Below, piece after piece: positions 49,258 through 63,580 of a stretch of DNA of 64,000 nt. Where the stretch lies: assembly GCA_010645155.1 (NCBI GenBank), contig CM021317.1, positions 8,521,740-8,585,739 on the forward strand, given 5' to 3'. Below the pieces are notes generated by a model. The model saw only the letters and a list, made by a program, of their open reading frames with translations, was not told the origin of the DNA and searched no databases. Position numbers and translations under genes: made by a program. This stretch comes from Tigriopus japonicus (lineage: Eukaryota > Arthropoda > Copepoda > Harpacticoida > Harpacticidae). Positions within the stretch are counted from its first letter, which is position 1. The number at the start of each line of letters is the position of its first letter.

Positions 49258-49710
49258 ATGGGGTTGGTTAAGCAAGGAGGACGGTATTACGTGGAGTGGG
49301 ATCAAGCGAGGGCGCGTTACCGCGTTGGTGTGAATTTTCCTGCGTGATAGCCTGGAGTTAATGAAGAAATGCAATGTTATTCGGATTAATGTCGTTTTAT
49401 TGACATTAGTCATAAAACAAAAGTGCTCAAGGATTCAATGAGCAATCACTTGATGCCCAATTGATGTCTCTCAAAGAATTAAAACTGTTGTTTCATTGTG
49501 TTAAGACAAATATCTTAACTCCTGACCTACTGACCTGCTTTGCGATAGTGATTGTCCATCTTTTGTGGAAAGCAACATTGTTTTTATCATTGGGATGGTT
49601 CTAGGATATTCTTCCCTTTGTACAATGATATAAATGTTCTTCTCTATCTTTGTTTCTAGCACTTAATTGGGGCTCTAAAGACAAAAGAAGACAGTAAAAT
49701 GTTGGAAAAA
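49258..49710 (+). repeat. Repeat family V, solo left arm
   Basis: From AAGGAGGACGGTATTACG through CCTGGAGTTAATG, AGGATTCAATGAGCAATC and TTTGTTTCTAGCACTTAATT, it matches 60901..61330 over about 430 bases and, reversed, 63440..63576. No right arm is found near it. Confidence 0.75.
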
Positions 49711-52597
49711 GATACAAATATTTTTTTGGCATTCTAGTATTTGGCATGACAAGTTTTGTAGAACTTGGCATTAGTGTGTCAATCCCATATCACATGTTTA
49801 CTGTTCCTTGAAGGAGATATCAAGGGACCATAGAAGGTTGTCTGGTGTGTTATTGGTCAAACTGTTGCAAATTGGTCCCTAAATCATGCAAAATGTTCAT
49901 TAACAATTGAGATTCTCCTTTATATGTTATTACATGGTACTATTTTTGAATCAGGTGTTAACTTCTTGGTAATTTCTCAATCTAGAGAGTTGGGGGAGAT
50001 TAAAGAAGTATACACTTTGTTCACCACATTCAGCACCATGTGTATAATTGGTCATGGACCACGGAACTTCTGGACGGCTGACGGCCACGCAACCTTTTCA
50101 GTAAGCGTCATGATGCTCAGGTAGCTACGTTACTTAATTCAGACTTATGTTAGATGTTAACAACTTAGTTACCTTTTTTCTAGCTTATTTTTTCAGTCTC
50201 CACATCTCCCATGTAAAGGAGTTTCACAGGTTTGATATTTTTGTAATACTCATGCATGGATAGACAACCCAAAACATCAAATTTTAACATAGATTTAACT
50301 TGAGACAATCCAACTTGATTGAATATATGTAAATATCCATATAAGTGATTCAGATAGGCGATTTCTTCATGAAATATTTGGTATACCTTAATGGCTTATG
50401 GTTACTGTAAGCAATTGTTGATTATATAGCTTTATTGCACATGAAAAGCCATAATAAAGTTTAATTTATCACCCTTTGTGAATTAATATGTATCAAATAT
50501 AAAAGCATTGAGACATCATACTATTAATCTTTCAAGAGGCCCAATGGTTGTGTCATGTTTATTGACTGACACATTTTTTTATCCCTTCATTAAGTTAAAT
50601 TAAGATACCTTTACTTAATTATATATATTCTTAGCAGAGTGCACATTCCTACTCTCAAGTTACAAGACCTGGGTTTCTCAGTAGATTCATTCCTATTAAA
50701 GGATCCAAATAGTAATGAGAAGCTATGATTCAAGTCACAATCTCACAGTTTCTTGATCTGCTTAACGATATCTCATTGAGATCATTATGTACCTCACACT
50801 GCAAGATAAAAAGCACTACAAGAATCACTATCAAAAAAAATTCTTTCTTTGGTGACTTTGTCAATGGACCAAATACATTTGTGTTTCAATTTTGGACACA
50901 TACGTATATGTTAAGAAAAATAGTCTGTTTTGAGCTTAAAAGATGCCCAGAATTATGCCTCACACAATGCACACAATACACACAATACTTTCTTGGTTCT
51001 TACTTGCTTGGTTCACTCACATTTAAAAAAAAGTATATGGATGTTTGGTATATGGCTGAATCACCAACAGAACAAGCCTTGGCATCAAGATGAACTCACA
51101 CCATGAACACTATAGCAGTGGTTGAGACTTGATTGATTCCCAAAATAACTTAGGGTGAGAAGGTACTTGTGTCACTGAAGCTGTTGCACTATCAAAGGTG
51201 GGTGTGCCATCAATCATAGACTGTAGCACTACAGCAGATGAAGGAGTATTGCCATGAGCCAAATGACCTGAACATGACTTAAAAATCACACTTAAAAAGC
51301 ACTGAACAGATGAATTAATCACATTTCAAGATGATTTTTCAAGATGTTTCAAATGTTGTGAGTGAGAAGCGACTGGCAAAACAAACAAGGGTGACTGCAA
51401 ATTGTAGGCCTTCTATAATTGTGATTTGGATCTTGCAAAATGATTAAGGCTCAAGTCATTTCTTCAAATAATAGAAACCTGCCATGAGCTTATGAATAGC
51501 AGAAGGAACTTGACACTCAAATTATAAAAAGATGTTGTTCTGTCATGAGATGAAATCATGCTGTCTGCTCGTCAATGATCTCGTCACCTTTTGAATGGCA
51601 GATGTGGCCAATCCTGCCCAATGAGAATTGGCTTGGGTTGCCTGAATGACGCATAATTTGAGACAGGCACTTTTTCTGATGTGGTTTCAAATCCTGTATT
51701 AAGAAATCCTTGAATTGGTAGAGCAAAAACCTCAATATTGCAATTGTTATTAAGGCTGACAAAATCTTGGACCTTTTTAACAAGTTAACCAAAATATCTC
51801 GATCTGACATGTTAATTGAAATCTTTGAAGAAAGGTGCAAAATGGTTCAAGTTCCTTGGAGTGTCTTAATTAGAAAATGTCAGTTTCAAATTTAAAAATG
51901 TTAATGTAAAGGAAATAATGACATGGAAATTTGTACCGGCCAAAACAAAAAAGGTTGTACTTTAAAATAGATATTCAAAGATACAATAACTTTGATAAGA
52001 GTGTACAACATACATGGATTATATTTACTTTTACACTAATAACCACATGATTGAAGCAATATCATGCAACTTGATACTTTCAACGCCATAAAAAATTCTG
52101 ATCCTGAATGCTCTGAAGTGACGTAACGGGTAATTTTGCTTATTGGACAAAAGTGGTTCCTATTAGTCATTCAACTTTAAATCATGATTTGTTTACCCCG
52201 CGAGGTGTCGTTTTGATCACTTGAGAGTGTGACGACTTTGCCTCCATCAAATACATTTTACTTACTTGATAAGTGTTGAACACAAAGAAATGAACGTATT
52301 CAAGTCAGTGCTACAAACTTTTTGGAGAAACTGAAACAAAATAGAAATTGTTCGTTCATGCTACTTTCTCAAAACATAATCATTCCTCCATTTGGCTTTT
52401 TTCGAAAATATTCACCAAAGAACGCTCGCTCGAACGCATGCCCGCGCAAACACGGTCGCTTTCAAAGTGACGCTTTTTTGACTCGAATTTCAGGTGGCTC
52501 CCTCTGAGAAGTACATTTTGCTCACTCTCGACTGAAGAGAGCAGCTCCCCCTATAATCACAGCAAAACCTTGAACTATTTTAGAGGGATTGAAGTAT
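49711..52597. other. No gene recognised
   Basis: AT-rich sequence with scattered frames under 125 codons (50725..51093 plus is the longest) lacking any motif or splice pattern I trust. Confidence 0.5.
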
Positions 52598-52895
52598 TAG
52601 TGATGTGAAATCTGGGCTTGGGCAAGTTTTTTCACGGGAGGTTGCAAGGTAGGGTCACGTAATGGAGATTTTGTGCTTTGCTAACTTACTCAAGCAAACA
52701 CAAATTTGAGTTTAATTTACAACCCTGATCCACAGTAACCAAAGTCAGGGGCGCGTTTCAGTACTTCTGAATGAAAAACCGGTTTATGAAGATAGGTAGG
52801 CAGAAGGAAATACCATTTCACTGAAGGTTAATTGGCGACCCCAGTGTACGATGTCACGAAAAAAAGCTTGCCCAAGCGTCCAAGTCACATCACTA
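52598..52895. mobile_element. MITE family W, copy 2
   Basis: The ends TAGTGATGTG ... CACATCACTA are as in copy 1, and the 298-bp body is alike (TTGGGCAAG, GCAAGGTAGGGTCAC, GGCGAC, AAAAAGCTTGCCCAA). The target duplication is no longer visible. It is about 700 bp upstream of the MTR start. Confidence 0.82.
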
Positions 52896-53029
52896 GTTCC
52901 TAGTTTTAGTATTCAAATCCACTGATGGTCACTTAGTGACGTCTTTGGTTTATTCAAGAAAGTGACCACTAGCAATAACAAAAATGACCCAAAAACATTA
53001 CTCAATTCCACAGTTGATTCTTCAATTGC

Positions 53030-53093
53030 ATGGTTGACATTTGCCTGGTCACACATTTCAAATGTTTCCGCACTTTTGTCCGCTCAACAGTTG
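53030..53093 (+). repeat. Inverted repeat partner of 63868..63931
   Basis: About 64 bases (TGGTTGACATTTGCCTGGTC, then ACACATTTCAAATGT and TTTTGTCCGCTCAACA) reappear on the other strand at 63868..63931, on the far side of MTR. Confidence 0.7.
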
Positions 53094-53619
53094 GAGTACT
53101 CCCTCTAGTATTAATAGAACTCAATGGTCTAGTGTCAGCACACTGTTTTTGGTGGGAAATTTTAACAATTTCGTTTGGCCTTATGCAAAATCCGGTTCTC
53201 CTTCCGTCCGTTCTAAGGCCAGCCTAAGAAGACACTTTTGTTATAGATTGCCTTCCTCCCAAATTTTTCTTTGTGAACACTTGACGTATCCGAAAATATA
53301 TGTCAATCTCTCCGCAGGATCTGTAAGCTCTCCAACAGGTCTTGGCTACAAAAGTGGGTGAATGCCCCGAACTCGTCCTCAGTTGTTGCTCGCTCGTCAT
53401 CTCTACCCATACGTGAGTGTCTGTGGGCATCAAGCCAAGTTATTTTAGATCCACGCACGACGACGACGGCGACGTCCTACATTCTACAAAAACTTCTAAA
53501 GGTGAGCCCGGTTCAGCAACTGGTTCTCATGTGCTTGACGAGTTGTGAGTTGTCATACGAAAGCATGGTTGATTTTTAGTTGTGTTCATCTCGCCTACAA
53601 AACCTCACGTCCAAAAACG

Positions 53620-56600
53620 ATGGTGTCCAAAGTCAAAAAAGAGACCTCAAGTATGTACAGCTCTTGTTCAACAAAGAAAAAAATGACGTTTGGGATGTCA
53701 ATGTGATATAAACATCAAGGCAATATTTTTTTGTTCATCAGAATTGGGCCATCAAGTGGAATCCATCTTGGCTGAACGCATCATGGTGATCGATGGAGCC
53801 ATGGGCACCATGATCCAACGCCATGAGCTCTCCGAGGAAGATTATCGCGGCGAGGAGTTCAAAGATTTCCAGAAACCCTTGCAAGGCAACAACGATCTCC
53901 TTTCCCTCACTCAACCTGATATCATTTACGACATTCACAAACAGTATTTTGAAGCGGGAGCCGACTTTTGTGAGACCAACACGTTCTCCGGAACGTGGAT
54001 AGCCCAATCCGATTACGCTTTGGAAGATATGGTCTATAGGTAAAGTCTAAGGTCTTTAAAGTAGCGTTAAGGATGTTAATAATATGGATGGAGATTACAG
54101 GATCAACTTTGAATCGGCGCGAATTGCCAAAAGAGCAGCCGAAGATGTGACCAAGGCCACGGGAGTTCAACGATTCGTTTGCGGAGCCATGGGCCCCACT
54201 AATCGAACCTTGTCCATCTCACCTTCGGTAGAAAATCCGGACTTTCGAAACATCAGTAAGTATTCTTGGTGGCATCTTATTAATGTTAAGAGTTGATTTG
54301 TAATTTTTCTTGATAGCATATGATGAGGTGGTGGACGCGTATACCAAGCAAGCTCGAGCTCTTCTGGACGGTGGAGTGGATCTAATCTTGGTGGAAACCA
54401 TCTTTGACACCTTAAACTCGAAAGCCGCCCTCTTTGCCATTCAACAGCTCTTTGCCAATGAATATGAACCCGTGCCTATTTTGGTCTCTGGCACCATTGT
54501 CGATAAAAGTGGACGAACTTTATCCGGTCAAACTGGAGAAGCTTTTGTTACTTCCGTCTCTCATGCCAAACCTCTATGGTATTAGAAATATTATTTGGTT
54601 GAAGTGTTCAAAATACAGTTTAACCAATGCGTTACGTGAAAAGGGTGGAAGCATTAATAATTTAATTCTTCCTAGTATCGGTTTGAATTGCGCCCTTGGA
54701 GCTGAAGAGATGAGACCCTTTATCCAAGCCATTGGTGAAGCTACCGAGAGTTACGTGATCTGTTATCCCAACGCCGGTATGTGTCAAGTTTAAAAATGTG
54801 TCAAGGTTATTAATTCATATTGGGACTCTTATTATTCATATTTTTTGTTTCAATTGTAGGCCTTCCTAATACATTTGGGGGCTACGATGAAGTTCCCGAG
54901 ACCACGGGAAAGAATGTCAAGGACTTTGCCGAATCTGGATTTGTTAATATTGTGGGGGGATGTTGTGGGACTACTCCAGATCATATTCGAGCCGTGGCCA
55001 AGGCTGTTAAAGGTAAAAAAGACCTCTTTTAGATGGATATCTCTTAATACTGATATTTATTATCGGATGCATGAATGTCACAGGTGTTCGACCACGTCAG
55101 AGGAAGCAGGGATTGTATGAAGGAAAATTATGTCTCTCCGGTTTGGAACCCATGAACATCACACCTGAGACCAATTTTGTGAACATCGGCGAACGTTGCA
55201 ATGTAGCTGGATCTAGAAAATTTGCTCGACTCATCAAAGAAGGCAAATATGACGTAAGGAACATGGCAAACACAAAATAAAACTTGACGTTAACCTTCTG
55301 AATGCATGTTGTAGGAAGCCTTGGAGATTGCCAAACTTCAGGTGGAAAACGGCGCTCAAGTCTTGGATATCAATATGGACGAAGGCATGTTAGATGGGGT
55401 GGCGGCCATGACCAAATTTTGCAATCTCATTGCTTCCGAACCGGACATTGCCAAAGTTCCACTTTGCATCGATTCATCGGATTTCTGCGTGATCGAAGCC
55501 GGTTTGAAGTGTTCTCAGGGCAAATGCATCGTGAACTCGATCTCATTGAAGGAAGGCGAAGAGGACTTTATCAAGAAGGCCACCATCATCAAACGTCACG
55601 GGGCCGCTGTGGTGGTCATGGCCTTTGATGAGCAAGGACAGGTATGGATTTTTTTACTGGTTATTACTTTTTAAAGAATCTGCAATCCTGAGCAAATTGC
55701 AAGCAATGTTGTTTTTTCTTCTACATTAGTCTTGAGTTTCTGGCATTTTAGGATGAGGTACTGAAAAATTTAGATGTAAAATCAGATGGATGCTCGCTGA
55801 AAAGCATGAAATCGCCTCGAATTCTTGCCTCAAAAAACCTAAACGTTCTGAATTTTTTTGCATAGGCTGCCGACGAAGACCCGAAAGTGGCCATTTGTGA
55901 GCGATCTTTCAAGATTCTCACGGAAAGAGTCGGTTTCAACCCCAATGATATCATCTTCGATCCGAATATCCTGACCATTGCCACGGGCATGACCGAGCAT
56001 GACAACTACGGTCGAGACTTCATTGGTGCCACCAAACGAATCAAAGAGAGATGCCCAGGATGTCGAATCAGTGGGGGCGTGTCCAATTTCTCGTTCTCAT
56101 TTCGAGGCAAAGAGCAGATTCGAGAGGCCATGCACTCGGTTTTTCTCTATCATGCCATCAAAGCTGGCATGGATATGGGTAAGAAACGAGTCTTGATGAT
56201 CATGATTTCTAATGAAAACGTTTGTTTGTACGTTCAAGTAGAAATCTGTTCAAGAGATCACGTCTGGATGACATGACTTTTTTGAAACTGGTTCTAGAGA
56301 AGGAGAAAGTACGAGTTTGGTTTGATTTCAGGGATTGTGAATGCGGGATGTCTGCCTGTTTACGATGACATTGACAAGGAGCTTTTGGAGCTCTGCGAGA
56401 ACCTTCTGTGGAACAAAGATCCTGAAGGAACCGAGAAACTGTTGGCTTATGCTGATCGAACCAAGGGTGGAGCCAAAGAGGCGGCGGGCAAAGCGGATGA
56501 ATGGCGCTCTTTGAATGTGGAAGAGAGGCTGGCCCACTCTTTGGTCAAGGTACATGTTTCAGCCAGCAATTGTTTTAGGAATTTGCCTTTTATTCTATTC

Positions 56601-59600
56601 GATACTCACAGTTTCGTGTGATATCGCGTATAGTTTCGGTTATGCCTACCGAAACGCATTAGAAAAGATGGAGTTTGACGAAAAAAAATAAATCGATTTT
56701 TTTTAAATATTTTTTTTTTGGTCCAGAAACCTTATGTTCTCCATTTAAAAAAAAATTGGGACTACCCAACATCGAACACATGAGCAATTCAAAATTTTAA
56801 GGTGGATTTTGCATTTATATAAATTTTTAGTCAGCTGCTCTCGGTTTCGGCTAAGCCCTCTTTCGACCGAAACTTTTTCGGTCCATCAATAAAGTTTGGA
56901 CAAGAGTTTTCGAAAAACTTTGCATATAAACAGAACATGATTTTATGCCTCAAATTGCCAAAAGATTTTAGGTGAAAAACGACAATAATATGTAAAATAT
57001 AATAAAAAATATGCTCCAATGCACTTTGCTTCTTGGAGCACTAGCTTAAAATAAAGATTAATTTATGGTGCATGCTAGCGAGAATTATTTAGCTTTGAGA
57101 TGCAAATCTGTAATGGATAGCTAATACGGAAACGACTTTTTGTTGTACAATCAAGTTGGATGGAAGAAATGTTTGTTAGTAACAATATTCTCATATCGAG
57201 GGACATTTTTTGCTGAATTTGTATTTCTGTTGGCGGCTACGGTATTTTCATATCATGAGTTATTCTTGCTAGTGATGAAACAAAAGTGCTCTCAACCGAA
57301 ACCGATAGCAGCTGACTACAAAGTTTTAGATATGCAAAAATCACTTCAGCAATACATCATGTGCTTAATGTTGGGTACTTAAATTTTTTTTTGAGAAATC
57401 GGAAAAATGAAGTTTCAGAGTTTTTTTGACCAAACCAATTTCTACGTATGTTGTTGCCAAAGTTTATTTATTGCTAAAAGTGCATGTCTGATTTTGGTTT
57501 TTGAAAGGCTGTAACCCAAAGCACTTTCGGTCCACACCTTTGATTGCATGCGTTTCTTGGTATAGCTGATAACTATGATACTTTTTAAGGGAATTGATGC
57601 CTTCGTGGTTGGTGATACCGAAGAAGCTCGCCAAAACAAAAAGCTATACCCACGCCCCCTGAATGTCATCGAAGGCCCACTGATGAAGGGCATGTCCATT
57701 GTGGGCGATTTATTTGGCGCAGGCAAGATGTTCTTGCCACAAGTGATCAAATCTGCTCGGGTCATGAAAAAAGCCGTGGCCCATTTGATTCCTTACATGG
57801 AAGAAGAGCGATTGGCCAATCAAGTGGAGGGTGAAGAAGAGACCTCACGTTACAATGGAACCGTGGTTTTGGCCACGGTCAAGGGGGATGTTCATGACAT
57901 TGGCAAGAACATTGTCGGAGTCGTTCTGGGTTGTAACAACTTCAAAGTCATCGATTTGGGAGTGATGGTGCCATGTGATGTGATCCTGAAGGCTTGTATC
58001 ACGCACAAAGCTCAGATTTTGGGATTATCCGGACTGATAACGCCTTCATTGTCCGAAATGGTTCATGTGGCCAAAGAGATGGAACGGATCAATTTCCAAA
58101 TCCCACTTTTGATAGGTGGAGCCACGACTTCGAAACAACATACGGCCGTGAAGATTGCTCCGAAATATTCCAATCCAACCGTTCATGTTTTGGATGCTTC
58201 TCGAAGTGTTGTTGTGGTGAGTTTGATTAGCTTTCTCTTCATTTTCTATGACTGCAAATTTACCAATTGCATCTCTTTTCGCATTTTGTAGATTTCTCGT
58301 TTTTAAACAAACTAGCTGGATGTACTTTATTTTCAAACTAGACCTAACCAGACCTAATGAAGATTAGGTCTGGAGATGAGACGCGAACAAACATTTTACG
58401 ACAAAATATTGGTCAATAAACCCATGCCTGCTGAATTTCAACAGCCATGGATGCAAAATGTTCTGATCTTTAATTTTCCTTCTGATCAATTCTTGGCAAA
58501 AATGTTCTTCTGTATTTCGTTCATTGTTTTTTGTTTTGGCGGTCCTTATTGTTAATTATTTATTTTCTAATCTTTTTTCCGTTCAGTGCTCCAGTTTGTT
58601 GGACCAAGAATGTAGAGATGAATACATTGAAGAGGTGGCTGACGAGTACGTAGACATTCGGGAAGACCATTATGACAATCTCAAGGATAGAAAATTTCTG
58701 ACCCTGGACCAAGCCAAGGAAAAAGCGCTCCAGTTGGATTGGAATGACTTTGAACCCACCAAACCCACGTTTTTGGGGACTAAAGTCTACAAAAACTTCT
58801 CCTTGGATGAACTTCTTCCGTTTATTGATTGGAAACCTTTCTTTGATGTGTGGCAACTCAGAGGGAAATATCCCAATGGAAGATTTCCCAAGATCTTCAA
58901 CGACCCCACTGTTGGTGAGTAGCCTCCTCAAGTCTATCATAAGCCCTTCCAAATTCATTTTTTTATTGCCTTGATTTTAGGAATGGAAGCTAAAAAGATT
59001 TACGATGAAGCACAGATCATGCTTAAAGAAATGACCAAGAACAAAAGTCTGGAGGCTAGAGGAATTGTAGGCTTTTATCCCGCTCAAGCTCAAGGAGAGG
59101 ACATTCTCGTGTTTGAGAACGAAGGAGATACCACTCCAAAATGGACCTTGTATGGCCTTCGACAACAAGCGGCCACAGATGCTCAGGAAACTTACTACAA
59201 CATGTCAGATTTTATTGCTCCCCGTGAATCTGGGAAACAGGATTACATTGGAATGTTTGCTGTCTCGGCTGGATTTGGCTGTGAGGAACTATGCAAGAAG
59301 TAAGTCGAAACTCGCGAGGGGCATTCTAGAAAAACTAAGAAACTGGACTGAAATTACATGTTGGCCGGCCAAATATTGCCATAGAGTCTTGCCTTTATTG
59401 CCGTTAGAAATGAGAAGCATAAGGATTTAAGTTATTTTGTGAAGCATTATTTAATATAGAGTCAAATACTTAAGATTCAAAATATTTAATGGCAAGGTTA
59501 ATTACGTCTGTATGAACAAAAGTGTGTATAGTTGATGTCTGCATAAATCCGATTTTTGTTATTCGAAGTCACTGTTATTTGATTTCACACTCCAAATAGG

Positions 59601-60466
59601 TAAATATCATCTGATTTGAATTTAGCCAATACGTAATGTTATGTGTTACCTTTTTCCTGAATTGCCGCTCGTAAGACTAGATTTCTCCGCTAAATTTGAA
59701 AAAATCATTCCAGATATGAGGCCAACAATGACGACTACAACTCGATCATGGCCAGTGCTTTAGCCGATCGTTTGAGCGAGGCTTTCGCCGAGTGTCTTCA
59801 TCGAATGGTTCGAATTGATCTCTGGGGCTATTCAAAGGACGAGGATCTCTCAGCTGAGGACATGCTCAAGATCAAATATGATGGCATCCGTCCAGCACCC
59901 GGTTATCCGACCCAACCGGATCACACCGAGAAACGAACCATGTGGGACATGATGCAAGTCAAGGAACAGACTGATATCGGGCTAACCGAGTCCTTGGCCA
60001 TGCTTCCCGCTGCTTCAGTGTCTGGACTTTACTTTGCTCATCCCAAATCAAGATACTTTGCCGTCGGCAAAATTCAAAAGGACCAGGTATGAGATAGCAT
60101 TGACTGAATTTGAAGTCGTTGACAAATTGTTGAGTTTAGAATGTTAATGTCTTTTCATTTTTTCCAAAGTTTTTTGTTCATGTGTTTTGACTTCCTCTAA
60201 TTTCTTTGGGCTAAAAAAGTGCATTTCTTATGTTCAAAGTTGAACATATTTTTTTTCAGCGCGGTAAAACTTGACTGTAATTAACCTATCTGTTTTGAAA
60301 TGTTTGACTATAAGGGGCAAAAAAAAAAGAAAAAGAATAATAGACAAAGCTTCAATTTTATTAAATTCCGTTTTGCTTCTAGGTGACGGATTACGCTCAA
60401 CGAAAAGGTATTTCCGTTGAAGAGGCGGAGAAATGGTTGTCCGTGAATCTCGCTTACGATGCTTAA
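53620..60466 (+). CDS. MTR: Cobalamin-dependent methionine synthase
   Basis: Fifteen exons join in frame to 1252 residues: 53620..53650, 53742..54039, 54101..54255, 54317..54578, 54676..54776, 54860..55012, 55084..55253, 55315..55641, 55866..56178, 56332..56549, 57590..58216, 58587..58914, 58981..59299, 59714..60086, 60383..60466; all introns are GT-AG. The enzyme moves a methyl group from 5-methyltetrahydrofolate to homocysteine via cobalamin. Domains in order: homocysteine-binding (about 15-320, zinc ligands Cys254, Cys317, Cys318), pterin-binding (about 345-600, [15 protein letters not shown]), cobalamin cap and binding (about 650-880, Asp776-x-His778-xx-Gly781 supplying the lower axial His), and AdoMet reactivation (about 915-1230, [15 protein letters not shown]). 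Length matches the animal family (near 1265). Nothing key is missing, so it should be active. Exon 1 is only 31 nt ([10 protein letters not shown]). Intron 10 (1040 nt) holds a repeat. Confidence 0.96.
56625..57330. repeat. Same CCGAAAC repeat family in MTR intron 10
   Basis: AGTCAGCTGCTCTCGGTTTC at about 56831 and CCGAAACCGATAGCAGCTGACTAC at about 57298 form inverted repeats. CGGCTAAGCCCTCTTTCG matches the reverse of the TESK intron copy. GTTTCGGTT/ACCGAAAC also occurs at 56634-56662. It explains why this intron is much longer than the others. Confidence 0.55.
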
Positions 60467-60582
60467 TCTTATCCTGAATCTCAGGACATTTGTCTACTTA
60501 CCTTACCCTTTGTTTTGCACGTTTGAAAAATGACATTTTGATACGGTTTTTTGCACGGTATTTACCAACATCTACTTTTTGT

Positions 60583-60588
60583 AATAAA
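60583..60588 (+). promoter_or_regulatory. Polyadenylation signal of MTR
   Basis: AATAAA lies 117 bases after the stop codon, in a T-rich then AC-rich context suited to 3'-end formation. No other AATAAA lies between it and the stop. Confidence 0.7.
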
Positions 60589-62267
60589 CTTGACGCTGAG
60601 ACGTAAAGGCTCCGTGAAATAATTACCATTTATTGCATCAAGTTGCATTTTCCGGTCATCCTTAAATTACCTTAAAAGATGGGTCGACAAATACGAACAA
60701 TTCCAGCATCCGATTTGATGATATTGTCGGTAAAAAGTATCGAAATTTTAGAACACAGAGCGGCGTCGACAGCTGACCAGTACTGGAGAGGCAAGAGGCA
60801 GGACGTTCTTTATCTCTCAGCCATGGGGACTTTGAAATTGAAAAGAAAGTCCCGGGAAGTGTTGCCAAGTGAGAAAATAGATGCAGTGCCATGGTTAGGC
60901 AAGGAGGACGGTATTACGTGGAGTGGGATCAAGCGAGGGCGCTTTACTGCTTTGGTGTGAATTTTCTTGCGTAATAGCCTGGAGTTAATGTAGAAATGCA
61001 AAGTAATTCGGATTAATGTCGTTTTATTGACTCAAGTCAAAAAACAAAAGTCCACAAGGATTCAATGAGCAATCATTTGATGCCCAATTGATGTCTCTCA
61101 AAGAATTCAAACTGTGTTGTTTCATTGTGTTAAGTCAAATATCTTCAAACTCCTGATCTACTGACTTGCTTTGTGATAGTAATTGTCTACCTTTTGTTGA
61201 AAGCAACATGGTTTTTATCATTGGGATTGTTTAAGGGCATTTTTCTCTTCGTAGAATGCTAAAAAATCTTCTATGTATCTTTTTTCAACATTTTACAGCC
61301 TTCTTTTGGCTTTAGAACCCTAATTAAGTGCTAAAAACAAAGACAGAAGAACATTCATCTCATTGTACAAATGGAAGAATGTCCTAGAACTATCTCAATG
61401 ATAAAAACAATGTTGCTTTCAACAAAAGATGGACAAACACTTTCACAAAGCAAGTCAGTAGATTAGAAGTTTGTAGATATTTGACTAAACCAATGAAACA
61501 ACACAATTTCAATTCTTTAAGAGACCATAATTGAGCATCAAATGATTGCTCATTGAATCCTTGTGCACTTTTGTTTTATGACTTCTGTCAATTGTGGATT
61601 TTAGCGCAAGCTTCAAAATTTACCATTAGATGGCGCCAAAACAGGGGCAAAGTCATGGGAGAATAGAGCGTAGATATTTTTTAACTTGATGTGAACCTTA
61701 GTGGTTGAGACTAAAATGCCATTTTTCATCATATTTTCATCCTACTCGACCTTAGGAACAATGTCTATAAGAAAGAATATCGCCAAGTCATACTGTTTGA
61801 TTCTAAATTAAGGCCAAAGATTGCATCAAAATGTGAAAGACTAGTTTCTGCCGCTAGATGTCATTGAATGTCATTTCATTGGTACGTGGAACTGCTGTTC
61901 AAAATGTTGGGCTTCCTCTGGACAGGTCTCAATATTTTTCCATTGAAAGCCAAATTTTCTTTCTTTGCAAAGCTACTTGAAAACAAATTGATAGTTTTTC
62001 GTAAGGTTTCTGAGCAAAAAAAAAGCGCAAAATTATTTATTAAGTATATGAAAAAAGGAAATGCTCTCCATGTTGGCAGACTTGTTTAAGAGAAAAATTC
62101 TCGTTAAATTTTCAGTTTCCCTGCACATAATCGTTTGTGCAGGGCTGGCATCAAGAGCACTTCAGTGTACTAGAGCGGCTCTACGTTGCATGTGGAACGA
62201 AAACTACCAGGGTAGCTGAATTAAGAAAGTAAGACAGAACATCAACTTGGTTGTATGAGTTAAGGTA

Positions 62268-63118
62268 CAATTACACGACACATGTTTTGTCGCATTTTAA
62301 CAGCACTTATGTGAGTCACATCGCATTGGATTACACATTTGCATTTCCACGACGGGATCAAATTCCTCAAATCTCCTTTCCCATCCTAGAGCTCACCGTC
62401 AGGGATTCCATATAATGAAATTCTATTGACGCGGGGAAACGTGTTGGAACTTGCAAGATTGGTGAATCAATGAAATATACTTATCAACGTCATATGATAT
62501 GACTTCATTATTCTTTCGTGGCGTTTCTTTTATAAACAGACAAATCTTTCCACTAAAGAATTTGAAATGGCAATTCTGTTTTCTTTTACTTGAGAGTCAA
62601 GTTTTAAGTTCATTATTGTTGACAGATATATTCTAATTTGTATTTTGCTTGGCTTTCATTCTCGTGTATTCTTTTTTACTTTTTCAGTCATTGAAATTTT
62701 TATTTTCAGGGCGCATAACCTCTAATTTTCAACCTATATGACAACACTGCTCGATGTCTTTCGAAAAGCCAAGTTGACCAAAGTGTCTTTTCTTAATTCA
62801 ACCTTGATGTGATCATAACCCAAAAATTAGATCAACCAACTATTTTTAAATTCTATTTGAGACACTAGCTTCTTTTTTAGAACGGAAATTAGATTGTTGA
62901 GTTCAAATGAATGAATATTGTCTTATATTGAGATTTGAGTTTTTGGTCACGTCGGACTTTCTCATGACGTTTTAGCACACGAACGTCACAAAATGTGCTT
63001 CACATCACACAAAATTAGAACATGTTCCAAGTCGGAAATGTGACACATTTGTAGCTCAAATGTGGTGTGACTCACATAAGTGCCGTTAAAATGCGACAAA
63101 ACAAGTGTAGTGTAATTG
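62268..63118. mobile_element. Inverted-repeat element inside the 60.7-63.8 kb repeats
   Basis: CAATTACACGACACATGTTT, then TGTCGCATTTTAACAGCACT and TATGTGAGTCACA, is repeated in reverse at 63068..63118 with few changes, giving arms of about 60 bases. It is 851 bp and non-coding. Confidence 0.68.
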
Positions 63119-63580
63119 CAGCATAACTATTGATTTCAATTGTGGAGAAAAGTGATCTATTTGGATATGAAGAGTATTCACAAATGCAATCGTTGGAAGC
63201 ATGGCATATTCTCATCTTTTTCAATGTGGGCACTAGGTAATTTACAATCCTTTGTGATTAAACACGGAAATAACAATCCTCTATGTTTTTAAAATATTTT
63301 GGTAACCTTGATCAATTCAGAGATATTTATTTTGGGTGACGGTTTCATGTAAAATCAATTGATGACGTTACTAGCACTGCATAGACGTTCCTTTCAAAAC
63401 AATAGAGGTGCCATCTAGAGAACAAAAATGCTTGTTTTCTCTAATAATCTTCATAAAACGACATTAATCCGAATTATATTGGATTTCTTCATTAACTCCA
63501 GGCTATCACGCAGGAAAATTCACACCAACGCGGTAACGCTCCCTCGCTCGATCCCACTCCAGGTAATACCATCCTTTTTG

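Noticed and set aside
51556..51840. 94-codon minus-strand frame
   Set aside because: No motif, no splice signals and no conserved partner; within the range expected by chance for this length of AT-rich DNA.
53690..53741. MTR starting at a frame beginning in the intron (about 53690)
   Set aside because: The sequence before 53742 is an intron end (TTCATCAG), and the 31-nt exon at 53620 with a GTATGT donor gives an in-frame Met.
60679..60960. 93-codon frame after MTR
   Set aside because: It overlies the inverted-repeat arms, and the mirrored arm does not keep the frame.
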